Source: Seison nebaliae (Eukaryota > Rotifera > Pararotatoria > Seisonacea > Seisonidae). Taken from it: a stretch of DNA of 64,000 nt. The stretch covers positions 46,309 through 110,308 of the forward strand of contig JALJEE010000928.1 in assembly GCA_023231475.1 (NCBI GenBank), read 5' to 3'. The position numbers and the translations under genes were made by a program. Positions 26,701 to 38,298 of this stretch are shown piece after piece. Under the pieces are notes generated by a model. That model ran no database searches, had not been told where the DNA came from, and saw nothing but the letters and a program-made list of their open reading frames with translations. Numbering within the stretch: the stretch's first letter is position 1; each line of letters begins with the position of its first letter.

Positions 26701-29700
26701 AATTTCAAATTAACTGAAAGAATCACAATTGATTTTATGAAATTAATCAATCAAGTTAAAATGTAAATTACACAGTTATTCCTGTGGAACGAAAGATGGA
26801 GAGATTGCAGAAATGATTTCTATTAACTGATTAGTCAATTGAACGAACCTTTATATTGCATATGAAAATATTACATAATAATGCTCATACATCGAACATA
26901 TAGAGTCTCCTATGTATTTAGAAAATAGCGAAGTCGATATACATATCCTGGAGATAACCGTAAATATGGAAATTGTGTCCACTACATAACGGACGGTACA
27001 TAACATCATCTCACCTAAGACAGGTCAAAATATCAAGGAGACTTTTCTATCGCAAATTCTTTTTTCATTTTAAAAAATATCATTTTTTCGGATGCAATTT
27101 TTGCACAAAAAAACTATGTTAAATATTGAAATTGTTTTCAATTCCATATGAGAATTAAATCAGCGAAGAAGAAAATTGTTTTGAATGGAAATAAATAATA
27201 AATGGAAATTAATCGATTATTATATAATTTATGTAATTCTATCGAAATTTAATCGAAATTTTCTGCACTCAAAAAGAAAAATCAGATTATTATTTTGCCA
27301 ACTTCCTCCAATTATATTCGAAAGAGTTCAAATTGAAGTATCTCTTTTGTTTGGCCAAATATCATAATAAATATACAGTATATGTGCTAACAATTAAAGT
27401 ATTCCCAATGCTTTGTTTATATTTTGATGATAAAAAAAATTGATTCCATCTCATTCTTTCAACAAATCGATTAAAATTAATCTCGTCATATTTGTGAATA
27501 ATATTTAAAGTAGTGAATGACTATCTATTTTTCAATCGATATAAACAATTGTTACACTTATATAACGATTAATTGAAATGACGGAATAAGATGGAATGAT
27601 ATTAGGTATTGGTATATTAATGATTTCTTAGTAGAATCTTTATCCTAATTATAATATAAACATACGTCCCGAGTGATAGCGATGATGAGAAAATAAAGGA
27701 GAATGGTAATAACTGGAAAGATATTGAAATTAATTGAAGATTTTTGATAAAGAAAATGAACGAAAGAAAATTTTCTTGAGAAAACTTTTTCTTATTGATG
27801 GAATGATCCGTTGTGATGTTCGATAAGAGAGAATTAAACGAAAATAAGAGAATGGATGTAAATATTGCATTCATGCTTAATGATCCTATATCATATCTAA
27901 TAGTTAATGACGAAGCAAACTATGGAAATGTGGAGGGGGAATCATTGGCACAAATATATTTATAAAAGAAATAAAATGTGCGACGACTATTATGAAGCAT
28001 TTGACGTAAACAGATTAAGCCGGAAAGAATGAAGAACAGGAATGCTACATATGAAAGGTGAACGCACGAGGGAAGTAGGAAGAAAAACACTGAACAACTG
28101 AATGAAACACTTGTGATGCTTTTGAAGATGCATGACTAGATATTGTTTTCTCCAATTAGAATAAACGACTGGAAATTAAGAAGATATATCAACATTTTCA
28201 AAACTGATTTATCATCATTAACTGCATGCGGAAGAATGTTGAGATATGAATACCATTTGGACTAATAGAAATTGGAAGTAGAAAGTAATAATTTTCCCAG
28301 AAATTCTTTAAGAAAATCTTATTTAATTCTTGTATAAAAAGGAATTAAGTTTTATATTTTCATTTGGTTGTTGTCCCTGACAACAAAAAAAACATTTATC
28401 ATAATAACATTGACGGACAATGGAACCGGATAATTGATAATTTGACGTAAAGAAAAATTCCGCATTAGCACAACACTACTTTTTTTTTGAGAAATATTTT
28501 TGAATGCCTCCCCGTCCAATTTGAGCTCGAACCCTTGATCAGACCAATATTCTAACAATCTAATGTACTTCTGTATGTTGATCCGTCGACAGTTGTTGTT
28601 GGATTACAGTGGACAATGGCAACGAAAGAAAAGAAACGATATTATTCGAAGTTGCTTTGCTGTTGTTGAACAAAGAAAGTAAGTAAACACATTCGTCGAA
28701 TATACGGATATATAATAGGAAATAACTGGATGGGAAGAATTAATAGTTATTCTATAATCTTCACCAATCTTGCATTGTTAGACCAACGGATTTTCCTTTA
28801 ATTATTTAACATTTATACGTCTTACTTGGAACGATAAGGGAAAAAAACAGAAAATGGGAAAGAAAATTGAAATAAAATTTTACATGTTTCTTCTTTTCTA
28901 AAATTCCATTTGCAGTCATGGTGAATATAAAAATAATAATAAGTTGACTAACCATCAAAAATGGACATACGAAGAACAATTCCACGATTCGTCTTAATGT
29001 AAGACAAAGAAGGAAATTATCTTGTTGGGAATGGAGCACAAATGAAAAGGAATTTGATAAAAACAAAATGCATTCAATCCGTAGGTGTATCAAAATTTAT
29101 TAATATTATTCTGCTGCTAAATCAAAATTTAACAATGTCAGTTCAATCGATTCGTTTTTCGATCAACATCTTTAATAATAACTGTTTATTTATTAAAATT
29201 ATTTTCTCCAAAAGAGGTCAAACATAATCAATTTTGTTCGTACCAATCTTAATTAAATAATTTTAGCGAGGAATAATGAGCAAGAAGTATATTAAAATTT
29301 ATCAGTTTCAACAAATATCGTTTTCGTCCAATAAGACTTATAAATTTCATAGAATATTTATATGAAAATATTGGATTATTATTTCCTGTACTTCTTCTCA
29401 ATTTCAACAATTCCATCACTTTATTATTAACGATTGTTAGCCAACGATTAACGTTCGATCGATGTTTATTAAAACTTATAAATAAATTATACTACATACG
29501 TCTAGACATGAGAAACGATATCATTATGGTCATTTAGATGGTTGTCCATTCGGATGGAACATCACTCATCATCGGTAGAATGACGGACATAATTCTGAAA
29601 GAAATGACAAAATGTAAATTCTACAAAATGGAAATGAATAAACTGAAAATTTGTTATTGATTATAAAATATTTATTAAACATTGTCTAATGATTGTTAAT

Positions 29701-32700
29701 TATATTATGAATCACATTTATATCAGAACCTAATACCCTTGACTCAACATGATTAGTACTTGTGTAATACAGGACACTTCTATTGCAATCTAATGAAAGA
29801 TAATATAAGTCGTTGTGTGAAATTATTGGTCATCATATCAGTAGAAGGCAGGAGTTACTGAAGGTTAAACGAAATATGGGAGGACATCAATTTTGGATGG
29901 AATATAAACAAAAGACAATTAGTGTTCAGCATTCTAAGAATTGTTGAATGAGAAGTAGGGGAACAAAACGGAAAATCTTCGGGACATCATTATATGTTAA
30001 ATGCTTGTCTATTATACTTAATGTTATTCCGTACAGTACGAACGGTACATTGGTAAATTATATTATTCTTCTATGAAGAATCGAACCTATGGAACTGGGA
30101 ACAAATGAAATCATATCGCACACATTATGATCTAAGAATTGTAAGAGGAAATTTACAAATATATGATTTACTTACACCATATTATTGTGCCCATAATATT
30201 CTCCTTAACAAATGCATATCGATGTAAGTATGCGTGAAATAATTTTTATGTTTCATTAAATTTTATTAAATTTATTAATATTCTTCTATATGCATTCATA
30301 ATTGTGATACTTCACTTTTATCTACCAATACGTTACATAACTTATCAGATATACGTGATAAGCTAGCATCGTATTTTTGAGCTGATGCAAATTTATCATA
30401 TTGCTTACACAACTATCACAAGTACACACGTGTCTCTGTGTGTACGGGCAGTAGAAAGCGGTGCATACATAGAATTCCAAACAGAGAATTAAATTATATG
30501 GAACTAAATACAAATAAATGTCGAAAAAACTGTTGAGAAAATTGAAAGCTATTCCAATTGCCCCAGTAACTAAACTAATGTCTGTCACATTAAGACACTT
30601 ATGTCCTAAAGGTTTTCATAAATTAATATGATTAAATTAAATAGGAAACGATTTAAAATCCGAACTTAAATCCTCATTACCAAAGTGATCACCACCGATT
30701 ATTAATTGTTTCATTGGATAAATTATGAAGTTCACTAAATTTTCGACGATTCATCTTACATTGTTAAGATATTTCGCAAGGTGCTTGAAAGGAGTAGAAT
30801 GTTTGTTTTTATTTTTTCCGGAAGAAAGTTTTGAAGGTTCAAATAATCCGTTTTTCGGTAGAAAGGAAATTTACGTCAAATTAATTTTTCTCCAATACAT
30901 CAAGGAAATAAAAATAAATTTATTCAATTTTCATGAAAGTAGAAGAAATTTGACATGATCATGGAAACTGTTTTTGAGCAGTAAATTATCATTAAACATA
31001 TTGCGACGAGTTTCCATTGACAGATGGTGCCAAATTGATGTCTGTTTATATTTATGGAGAATGTCATTGAACATATGTGTCTCTTCTTGCTTCTCAACAA
31101 TTCATCAAAAACTATAACGAATTTTGGTCAAAGTAGAATTACATGCAAATTGCAAATTAGAATATTATGCAGGATTTCTGTCGAAAAGATTTCTACTCTA
31201 ACAAATAACAAAGCAAGATATTGACAAACATCTTTCTTCCTTTCCTATCTACTGACCTCTTTATCTATTCGATTTCTTATTATTATATGACCTCTCTCCG
31301 AGATAAGCGGGAATAATATTCGAGAGAAATCCCTTAAGGTTTATGGACGAAATTCCTTCTCCTGATGAACAATGACAGCAGAGGACGAATTGAAAAGGAA
31401 AAATTGAATTTATAGACTTATAACTGATGGACAACTATTTTTAGACAGTTCTCGAACTTTCCTTCTCGCCATTTAGGGAATCCTTCAAATGGGAAAAATG
31501 TACATTAATTCCACCACTCATTCATGGACCTAATCAGTTATATATATAATAAAATTTTTGTCAGATTATGCTCCACCTCTATTTCTCCATCCATTGTCCT
31601 TATAAAATAGAGAAAAATTATCTAGTTTGATTTTGAAAATTACAAATTTTCACAACAACAACCTCAAATATTCTTCAACTGAATGAGACAAATTATGAAA
31701 CTATTAAATGATTCGGTGACAATTGTTCCAAGAGGAATGCAAAAAACTAAAGTGGTTGAAAAAGAAGAACAATTGTCACCAAATCCTTGTAAAAACTGAA
31801 AATAGTTTCTACCATTTATATACTAATAAAACGTTCCATAAAGCTTTAATGAAAAAAGAATCAAGTAGTTTGAAAAACATTTCAAAAATATTATTCCATT
31901 CTTTCATTGAACTTCTGGTTATTCTATCATATTTCAAACATACAACCGCATAAATGAGCAAATTGTGTTTAAGGTCAACCTGAAGTTCGAATTAATTTAT
32001 CGATTAGGAAGAGGTAAACGGTCTACTAGGAAATTGAAAACCATAATTATTAAGAAGTTTATTATATTTTAGGAATCGATTAGTTGAATATTATCCATGG
32101 GAATTAAATTTGAAGTGTCGGTCCATTATACCTCTTCTTTCAATCAGTCCGACATACAATCATGTACAATCATTAAAAATTTAATTTATATCATAATAAA
32201 CATATATAATATTTAGTCGGATACATCGGTCAAACTGTTGGTCATTCAAACATTACAATCAACATAATAATAGAATTATAGATAGATTATAAGTTTTAAA
32301 TGTTCCATAGAAAATTCAAATAATTTCATACTTATCGCACTGTAGGACCAGTCTGAGTTTACATTTTTTCGCATCCGTTTCATTTATCATGAATATCCGT
32401 TTGAGAAAATTTATATAATTTATTACAACCAAAGGTTTCCATAGATACGAGATAGAATGGTAGTATAAACATTAACTAATTATAATTGCCTTATTGGAGC
32501 CTTATCTGTTCGATAAGGGTCCATCAGTCATTTTGTTACTTTTCACTTACTTAATCTTTTCAAACAAATTTTATTCGACATATTTTCCTTATATTCATTA
32601 ATTCTGTTCAATAATAATCTTAACCTTCTCCTTTCACATTTCGTTGACACAATAATTCTATAAGGTCAATTATCATCACTATTTATTACAAGAGGTTTCA

Positions 32701-35175
32701 CACTGTCGTGTACTGAAAGTAGAAAGAAGTTCCTGATAGAAATTGTTGCGAAAGAAGTTTTCTAGGTCTTTATTCGAAAATTTTATTACATTATTGCAGT
32801 TCACTAAAGTCAACCGAATTGTTTTATTCTCCATACTTTAATAAATCATTAATAAATGAGTAAAGTTAAGTCATAACTTCATATTCGTCGGATCCATAGA
32901 TATTTGATGGATTCCGACATTTAGACAAATAAATTTAAGTATTATTTCAAATATTATCGACAATATTTTATAATATTGTCACAGTGATATTTAAGAAAGG
33001 TATAAAAAAATGTGATGAATTCAATTATTATTTTTTTCTATTTATTAAAAAGATATTATAACTTCCTATCAGGAAGAGCGAAATGATCAAATATCCATCT
33101 TGTTATTTACCATTTACTATTGTCAAACTGTAAGAGCAAATGATTATAACAAACAAAGCAGAGCGAGTAATTTCTCATTTAACGATCTTTTCTTCATATA
33201 TCCGTTTCATGTGCCGGAATTCATTCAATTCAAAGGTTTAGGATCGAATATCATCTTGTTATTCCACCTGTTCATACTATTCATTGTGGAGAATTAGTCA
33301 TTCTGTAAACGGGAAACAATTCACTTAATTCTTAATTTAAGTTAAAATACTCTTTTAAAATCATATTACCAATGAAAGTTCTCATTTGTAAACAAAAAAT
33401 TACATTACGAAAAACTCTAAAGTTCTCAAGCTCGAATTATAATTTTCGACTTCTCATTGCACATTCTGATCTTACGAAGACTGTTTTGTTACGAACAAAC
33501 CTTAATACTAATGATTTTCGTTAGAGAGATTATTAATTTTCTATTAGAAATTTAAATTTACGAAACACTCCCCCATAAACGAAAGAAATGAATGAATTAG
33601 AATGAATTATGGTTTAAAAGAAACCATAAATACGAATAGTCGTCATGACACAACTTCCCGTGCTAAACTTGAATTCATATGTGACATTTCTTCCTTGTAA
33701 TCATTCGGATAAAAACATTGAAATATATGGAAAATATAATTAGTTGGTCTGATAACTTCTCCATAACACGTCGAAATTTCGCATAAAACTTCACAGAAAT
33801 TATGATTATATCTGTTTTTCTTCCGCAAAATGAACTTTATAAATTACTACGCTCAAAAGAACGATTATGCCATTTCGACATTTCTATACCCATTTGCATT
33901 GGAGAAAGAGAGAGAGATAATGTCTATTCAATATACTTTCGTTCTAAAAGCAATTATTTCGGGAAATGAATAAATAATTATGTTTTTAGTAATGATATTA
34001 TGATCGATACCTGTTCCTGCAAACATATTGAGAAACATTCGCAAATGCAAATGTTCTTCATCAATTTAAACATCTCTTATTGAATCGAAATTTGTTTTCA
34101 CTAACAAATTCTAATTAGGAATCTACTACCAATAGGTATCGGGAACTGTAGGGAAATACATATGAGAAAAAATGTTGAATCAATAAGTGTCATAATTACT
34201 CTATTGACATGAGAAAGATATTTGAAAACGAACTATCACTGATAGTCTATTATCAGCCTTCCATCTTTGAACTTTTTTGTGTACGATTGGAAGAAGGTTT
34301 TGCGACATTCAATAAACGATAAGGCCGGACAACTAAGACAATAAACAAAGCATTTATCTTTTTAACGTCATGTTATGTTTCATGAAAATAAATTTTCGAT
34401 TAATGGAATAATAATATATGGCACAACTCATGTTTCTCAACCAGTTTCATTCGATGATAATGAATGAAAAACTTTGTCGATGGTCCAAGCTGGTTAATTT
34501 CATTAATTTCCCTCCTGACTTTGCGTAAACGATATTTAAATGAACAATAAAAATCATCTTAAGCACTTGATTTTGTGAATGCACCGTCATTCTAAGTTTG
34601 ATATTGATTTGAATTTGAAAAGGCACTTAAGGCTGAATTGGGTTATTGGAAATCAATTGCAAAGGATACAATCAATATGATTTAGATGTTATCATAAAGA
34701 ATAATATCAGCAGAAATGATGAAAATATACATTTATCTTCGAAATACAGCAGACATTATATTTCTTCTACATTATACAATTTATACATAATCAAAACAAT
34801 TATAATATTCGTGAAAATATAGTTTAAAAATAGTTTAAAATAAATAATTGGAATAACATATCTTCGATTTTTAAAAATAAGATAATTTAAGAAGAAATGA
34901 CAATGTTAATTTTATGGGCCATAACCTATAACATTGGAGTTATTTAATCGTATACTACAAATTGTAGAAAGAAATAAAATGTGAAACATTTCACTTTCTG
35001 ATTTAAATTTCAATTTAAATCGATTTTAAAACGATTGTATGGAACTAATTGGGAAAAAATGAAAGATTATTCTTTGAATGATACTGACCTTACGAGTTCG
35101 GTAATTGGAGGTTTAGAATATTCGGGAGCTATTGGTTATCATTTCTGAAATTAGTTATCATAATATAAAATATTA
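23730..35175. other. 11.4 kb region without a supported gene
   Basis: I read both strands and found only short frames of 60-95 residues with no conserved domain, no plausible splice chain and amino acid content typical of random AT-rich DNA. Examples are 25972-26250, 27617-27874 and 31723-31953. It contains a (TTG)n tract at about 23971-23990 and a good hairpin at 31710-31785. This is much longer than other gaps in an otherwise compact window. It could hold exchanger 5' exons, enhancers, small RNA genes, or simply spacer. I saw no tRNA, rRNA or known microRNA sequence. Confidence 0.5.
31710..31785. repeat. Inverted repeat, 19-bp arms with a 38-nt loop
   Basis: The arms GATTCGGTGACAATTGTTC (31710-31728) and GAACAATTGTCACCAAATC (31767-31785) are reverse complements except for one position, and 38 bases separate them. 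Each arm contains the palindrome ACAATTGT. Transcribed, this would fold into a long stem. It could be a small-RNA hairpin, the remnant of a fold-back element or a paired protein-binding site. A 38-nt loop is large for a microRNA precursor. Confidence 0.6.
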
Positions 35176-35922
35176 ATGGTGATAGGAGTGATTTTAAATA
35201 ATTTCGCATTCCATATTGAGGAATCGTTCGCTTATATAATTATCGGTCTTTGTGTTCCTTTATTATTGGCGATTATTCTGTTATTCTTCCAAGTACGTCA
35301 TGGAATATTCCAACAACTAATTCCAAAATTTGGTGAACAATCTTATGATTGGACGACTACAGTGGATCACAAGAAATTCACGGAAGAAGCAGAACAACTT
35401 GCGAACAATGAAATTGCGATAGATGAAGTGAACGATCCAATCGACTCATCATCAAAGAGCAATCGAGTTAAATTCGATATACCTCCACAATCAACATCTA
35501 ATTCAATGAGAATGGCATCTTTTCCTTCAAATAAAACTGCGGCTAACTTAAATTTCGACGAGGAAACGAAGGATACCTCAATCTTCAATAATATCATACC
35601 AGAGTCGATGACTTATCGATCATCCACTAAACAGCCGACCGATATGAATAAATCAAGTAGCGAAATAGATCCTTCTTTAGAAACGGTGAGAAACTTCCCG
35701 AATTTCCTTCACTTTCCTCAGAGCTCAGCAAATCCATCGACGGATCAAAAGATAAAAAATCTTCAATCAAAAACGAAACAGATTGGACACAGGAAACCGA
35801 AGAATAAGGACACACCTTATTCCTATTATATGTATAAAGCATTAGCATTACTGTTAGAGTCATCATCGGATACTGCGGTGAATCAGCAATCGAAAAAGAA
35901 GAAGCGAAATAAGAAGAAATAA
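35176..35922 (+). CDS. Single-pass membrane protein of unknown function
   Basis: A 248-residue open frame with one strong hydrophobic span near residues 18-42 (FAYIIIGLCVPLLLAIILLFF) followed by a long polar, Ser/Asn/Lys-rich tail that ends in a basic run (SKKKKRNKKK). The short N-terminus and lack of a cleavable signal suggest a signal-anchor protein with the tail in the cytosol. I recognise no domain. A short upstream ATG frame at 35059 might be a 5' exon, but I could not find a splice pair that joins it in phase. The next two plus-strand genes also include a single-pass protein with a low-complexity tail (38299-42276), though I see no clear similarity between them. Confidence 0.6.
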   Translation: MVIGVILNNFAFHIEESFAYIIIGLCVPLLLAIILLFFQVRHGIFQQLIPKFGEQSYDWTTTVDHKKFTEEAEQLANNEIAIDEVNDPIDSSSKSNRVKFDIPPQSTSNSMRMASFPSNKTAANLNFDEETKDTSIFNNIIPESMTYRSSTKQPTDMNKSSSEIDPSLETVRNFPNFLHFPQSSANPSTDQKIKNLQSKTKQIGHRKPKNKDTPYSYYMYKALALLLESSSDTAVNQQSKKKKRNKKK

Positions 35923-36561
35923 TAAGTTTCTATTAATTTAAATTAAGTTCACTAATAAGAGATGATGTGAGAAAGTGATTAAAGTACAAGTTGTTACAAG
36001 TTCTATTTGTATTTAATTTACTTTTTGGATTACTATCTTGTCTCGTCTTGATACTTTAAATGAATTGAGACAATTTTTAAAATAAAAGTTCTTGAAAAGT
36101 TTAGTTGAAGTGGTAGTAGATCTAATAATAAGAATGATTATTTGTATGTACACGCTGTTAAACATTTCGTCGAATTAGACTTTGGTAAAATATATTTTGA
36201 ATTGAAACCGTTTAATTTTTCTCTGTATCCGGCCAATAGGAAGAGAGGGAGAAAGATATTCAAACACTAATGATGACTCGTTATTAGACTGAAAGAGGAA
36301 ATAAAAGGTGGAAAATGGTATACATTAATCATTCCAGTACCAATTTTTGGAAAGAGTAAGCTTAAAATTTAAATAGTGAAGTAATGTAAAATAAACTTTT
36401 TTCGTTTAATAAACATTCATTTGAAATAAGACCACGACTTTACTGTACTCTTTTGAAAACGCGCAGTTCCAAAACTAAAGTACATTAATTTCATTCGAAC
36501 ATTAGACAATTCTCGTCTTTGCCATTCGTCATTTGTAACAGTTCGATTCTTCGTTTTCTTT

Positions 36562-37986
36562 ATGGAATTACATCAAATGCTCCAAGAGTGTTGTAACCAG
36601 ACACCACGAACATCCACTTCATTTAGGCGTGCTGTAATTCTCCCGCCACCGGGACCAGTATTTCCTCGTATCTATGACGACCAATCAATAAATTCTCCTT
36701 TATCCGCCTACTTGTTCAATGAGGATAACTCGACCGTTTGTGAGACGTCTGTGCGAGAAATCTTAGAGAATTTTAGAATTGAGAATGACGTTGTTTTGTA
36801 CAACGGCCATACCAATATGCATCCACATTTGCAACAATTTGCAACTCCCGATATGGTTTCTCCTTCGAGGCCAATTCACTCGAACGATCTCAGGAATATT
36901 TCGATGATGAATCAGGAAAATCGTTACTTTGATCGATTTCATCCTCATGGTCATCGTAATTTTTATCCTCGACGACGTTCAACGACTCGAACTCATTTCA
37001 ATTCTCCGCAACAGGAATTTTATCCTCCATTCCCGATACGACGTGCTCCGATATCCTTCTCAATTAATTCTGTTCAATTACAGAGGATGCCAATTCAATC
37101 GAATTTGCATCAATTCCATATGGATTATTATTCATCTCAAAACAACGACGAAGAATTTATTGGAGGATATGCGTACAAATTGGCTGTTGGACAAAACAAT
37201 GGAATTCTAACGGAGTATAATTGTCCTATTTGTCTCAATATTATCAAGGACGCAATTCAGACAACCTGTGGTCATCGCTTCTGTCTCACTTGTTATGAGA
37301 GATATGTTGCTCAAAGTTCGACCACGTTAACTGATCATGTTCGTTGTCCAATCGATAAATTACCGTTAGAAGGCATCTTCTCTGACGTCGCATTTAGAAG
37401 AGAAATTCTTTCTCTAAAAGTGGAATGTGAGAACAGTCATTGTGAATGGACAGGTGAAATTCGAAATATGAAGAAACATGTTGATGAATGTAACGCAGTT
37501 GAGATTCAATGTCCATTCGAGATGGCTATTCAACAATTTATTGATATGTGTAGTCATTCATTTGATGTACGTCCTATGAAATGTTTGTTGGATAAACATA
37601 AATCGGTGAATAAAGTTCATTTTAGTTCGATGCAATACCATTTGGATAACGAGTGTCCATTACGTCCGGTCGTTTGTGAGAGATGTGACGAAGGAGAATA
37701 TGCATTGAAATTATTCAAAACTATCGATTGGACTAGTTATGTGTTGAAGGAGCAAATGGAAAGATTCCGACGGAATTTCCAACCAATCAATCAATTGAAT
37801 GAGGAGACAATCAAAAAGAATAATAGTCAAGTAAATGTCTTTTATTTGTTGTTGATCGATCATTCATTCAAATGTTATCATAAGAATGAAAGTTCAAAGA
37901 ATATCATCTTCCAAAATGGCAATCCATATTATCTTCCGTATATTAGACCACATTCTTGTAAAAACATTGGTAGAGATGGAGAATGA
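36562..37986 (+). CDS. RING and TRAF-type zinc-finger protein lacking a MATH domain
   Basis: The 474-residue protein has about 215 disordered N-terminal residues. A C3HC3D RING follows at about 221-267 (CPICL, CGHRFCLTC, CPID), with the spacing and the aspartate of TRAF6. Then FRREILSLKVEC matches the TRAF6 segment FAKREILSLMVKC and leads into TRAF-type zinc fingers (CEWTGEIRNMKKHVDEC, NECPLRPVVCERC). This predicts an E3 ubiquitin ligase or signalling adaptor. TRAFs normally end in a coiled coil and a roughly 150-residue MATH domain that binds receptors. Here only about 85 unrelated residues follow the fingers, and the 312 bp before the next gene cannot encode MATH. The final part might be altered by an intron starting near 37830 (CAAGTAAAT). 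Confidence 0.8.
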   Translation: MELHQMLQECCNQTPRTSTSFRRAVILPPPGPVFPRIYDDQSINSPLSAYLFNEDNSTVCETSVREILENFRIENDVVLYNGHTNMHPHLQQFATPDMVSPSRPIHSNDLRNISMMNQENRYFDRFHPHGHRNFYPRRRSTTRTHFNSPQQEFYPPFPIRRAPISFSINSVQLQRMPIQSNLHQFHMDYYSSQNNDEEFIGGYAYKLAVGQNNGILTEYNCPICLNIIKDAIQTTCGHRFCLTCYERYVAQSSTTLTDHVRCPIDKLPLEGIFSDVAFRREILSLKVECENSHCEWTGEIRNMKKHVDECNAVEIQCPFEMAIQQFIDMCSHSFDVRPMKCLLDKHKSVNKVHFSSMQYHLDNECPLRPVVCERCDEGEYALKLFKTIDWTSYVLKEQMERFRRNFQPINQLNEETIKKNNSQVNVFYLLLIDHSFKCYHKNESSKNIIFQNGNPYYLPYIRPHSCKNIGRDGE

Positions 37987-38298
37987 AGAAATCGAAGTTG
38001 TTATGTAAAATTATGTGGATGATATCTGAGTGAAATAATTGTTTTGAATTGTCAACTGTTATTGTTTTTTATTTTTTCTTTTCTATCAAATAAAAGTCCT
38101 TTTCTGGAAAATATTATTATGAATTAGATTAAGAAATTTTATTTCTTTCTAAAATTTTCAATTTATGTCTTGGGGAGAATATTTATAAAACGTTTATTAG
38201 ATTTTATTATAAGGAAAAAAATTTGATATTTCCTAAATGGAAATTGAAATAGGAACTGATTTTTTTGGTTTAGTGAAGAAATAGAAAATAATAATTGG

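Noticed and set aside
30070-30110. Minus-strand GGTTCGATTC resembling a tRNA B box
   Set aside because: The flanking bases do not form a T-stem and no A box or acceptor stem fits.
30421-30444. GTACACAC / GTGTGTAC inverted repeat
   Set aside because: Arms are only 8 bp and consist of CA/TG simple sequence.
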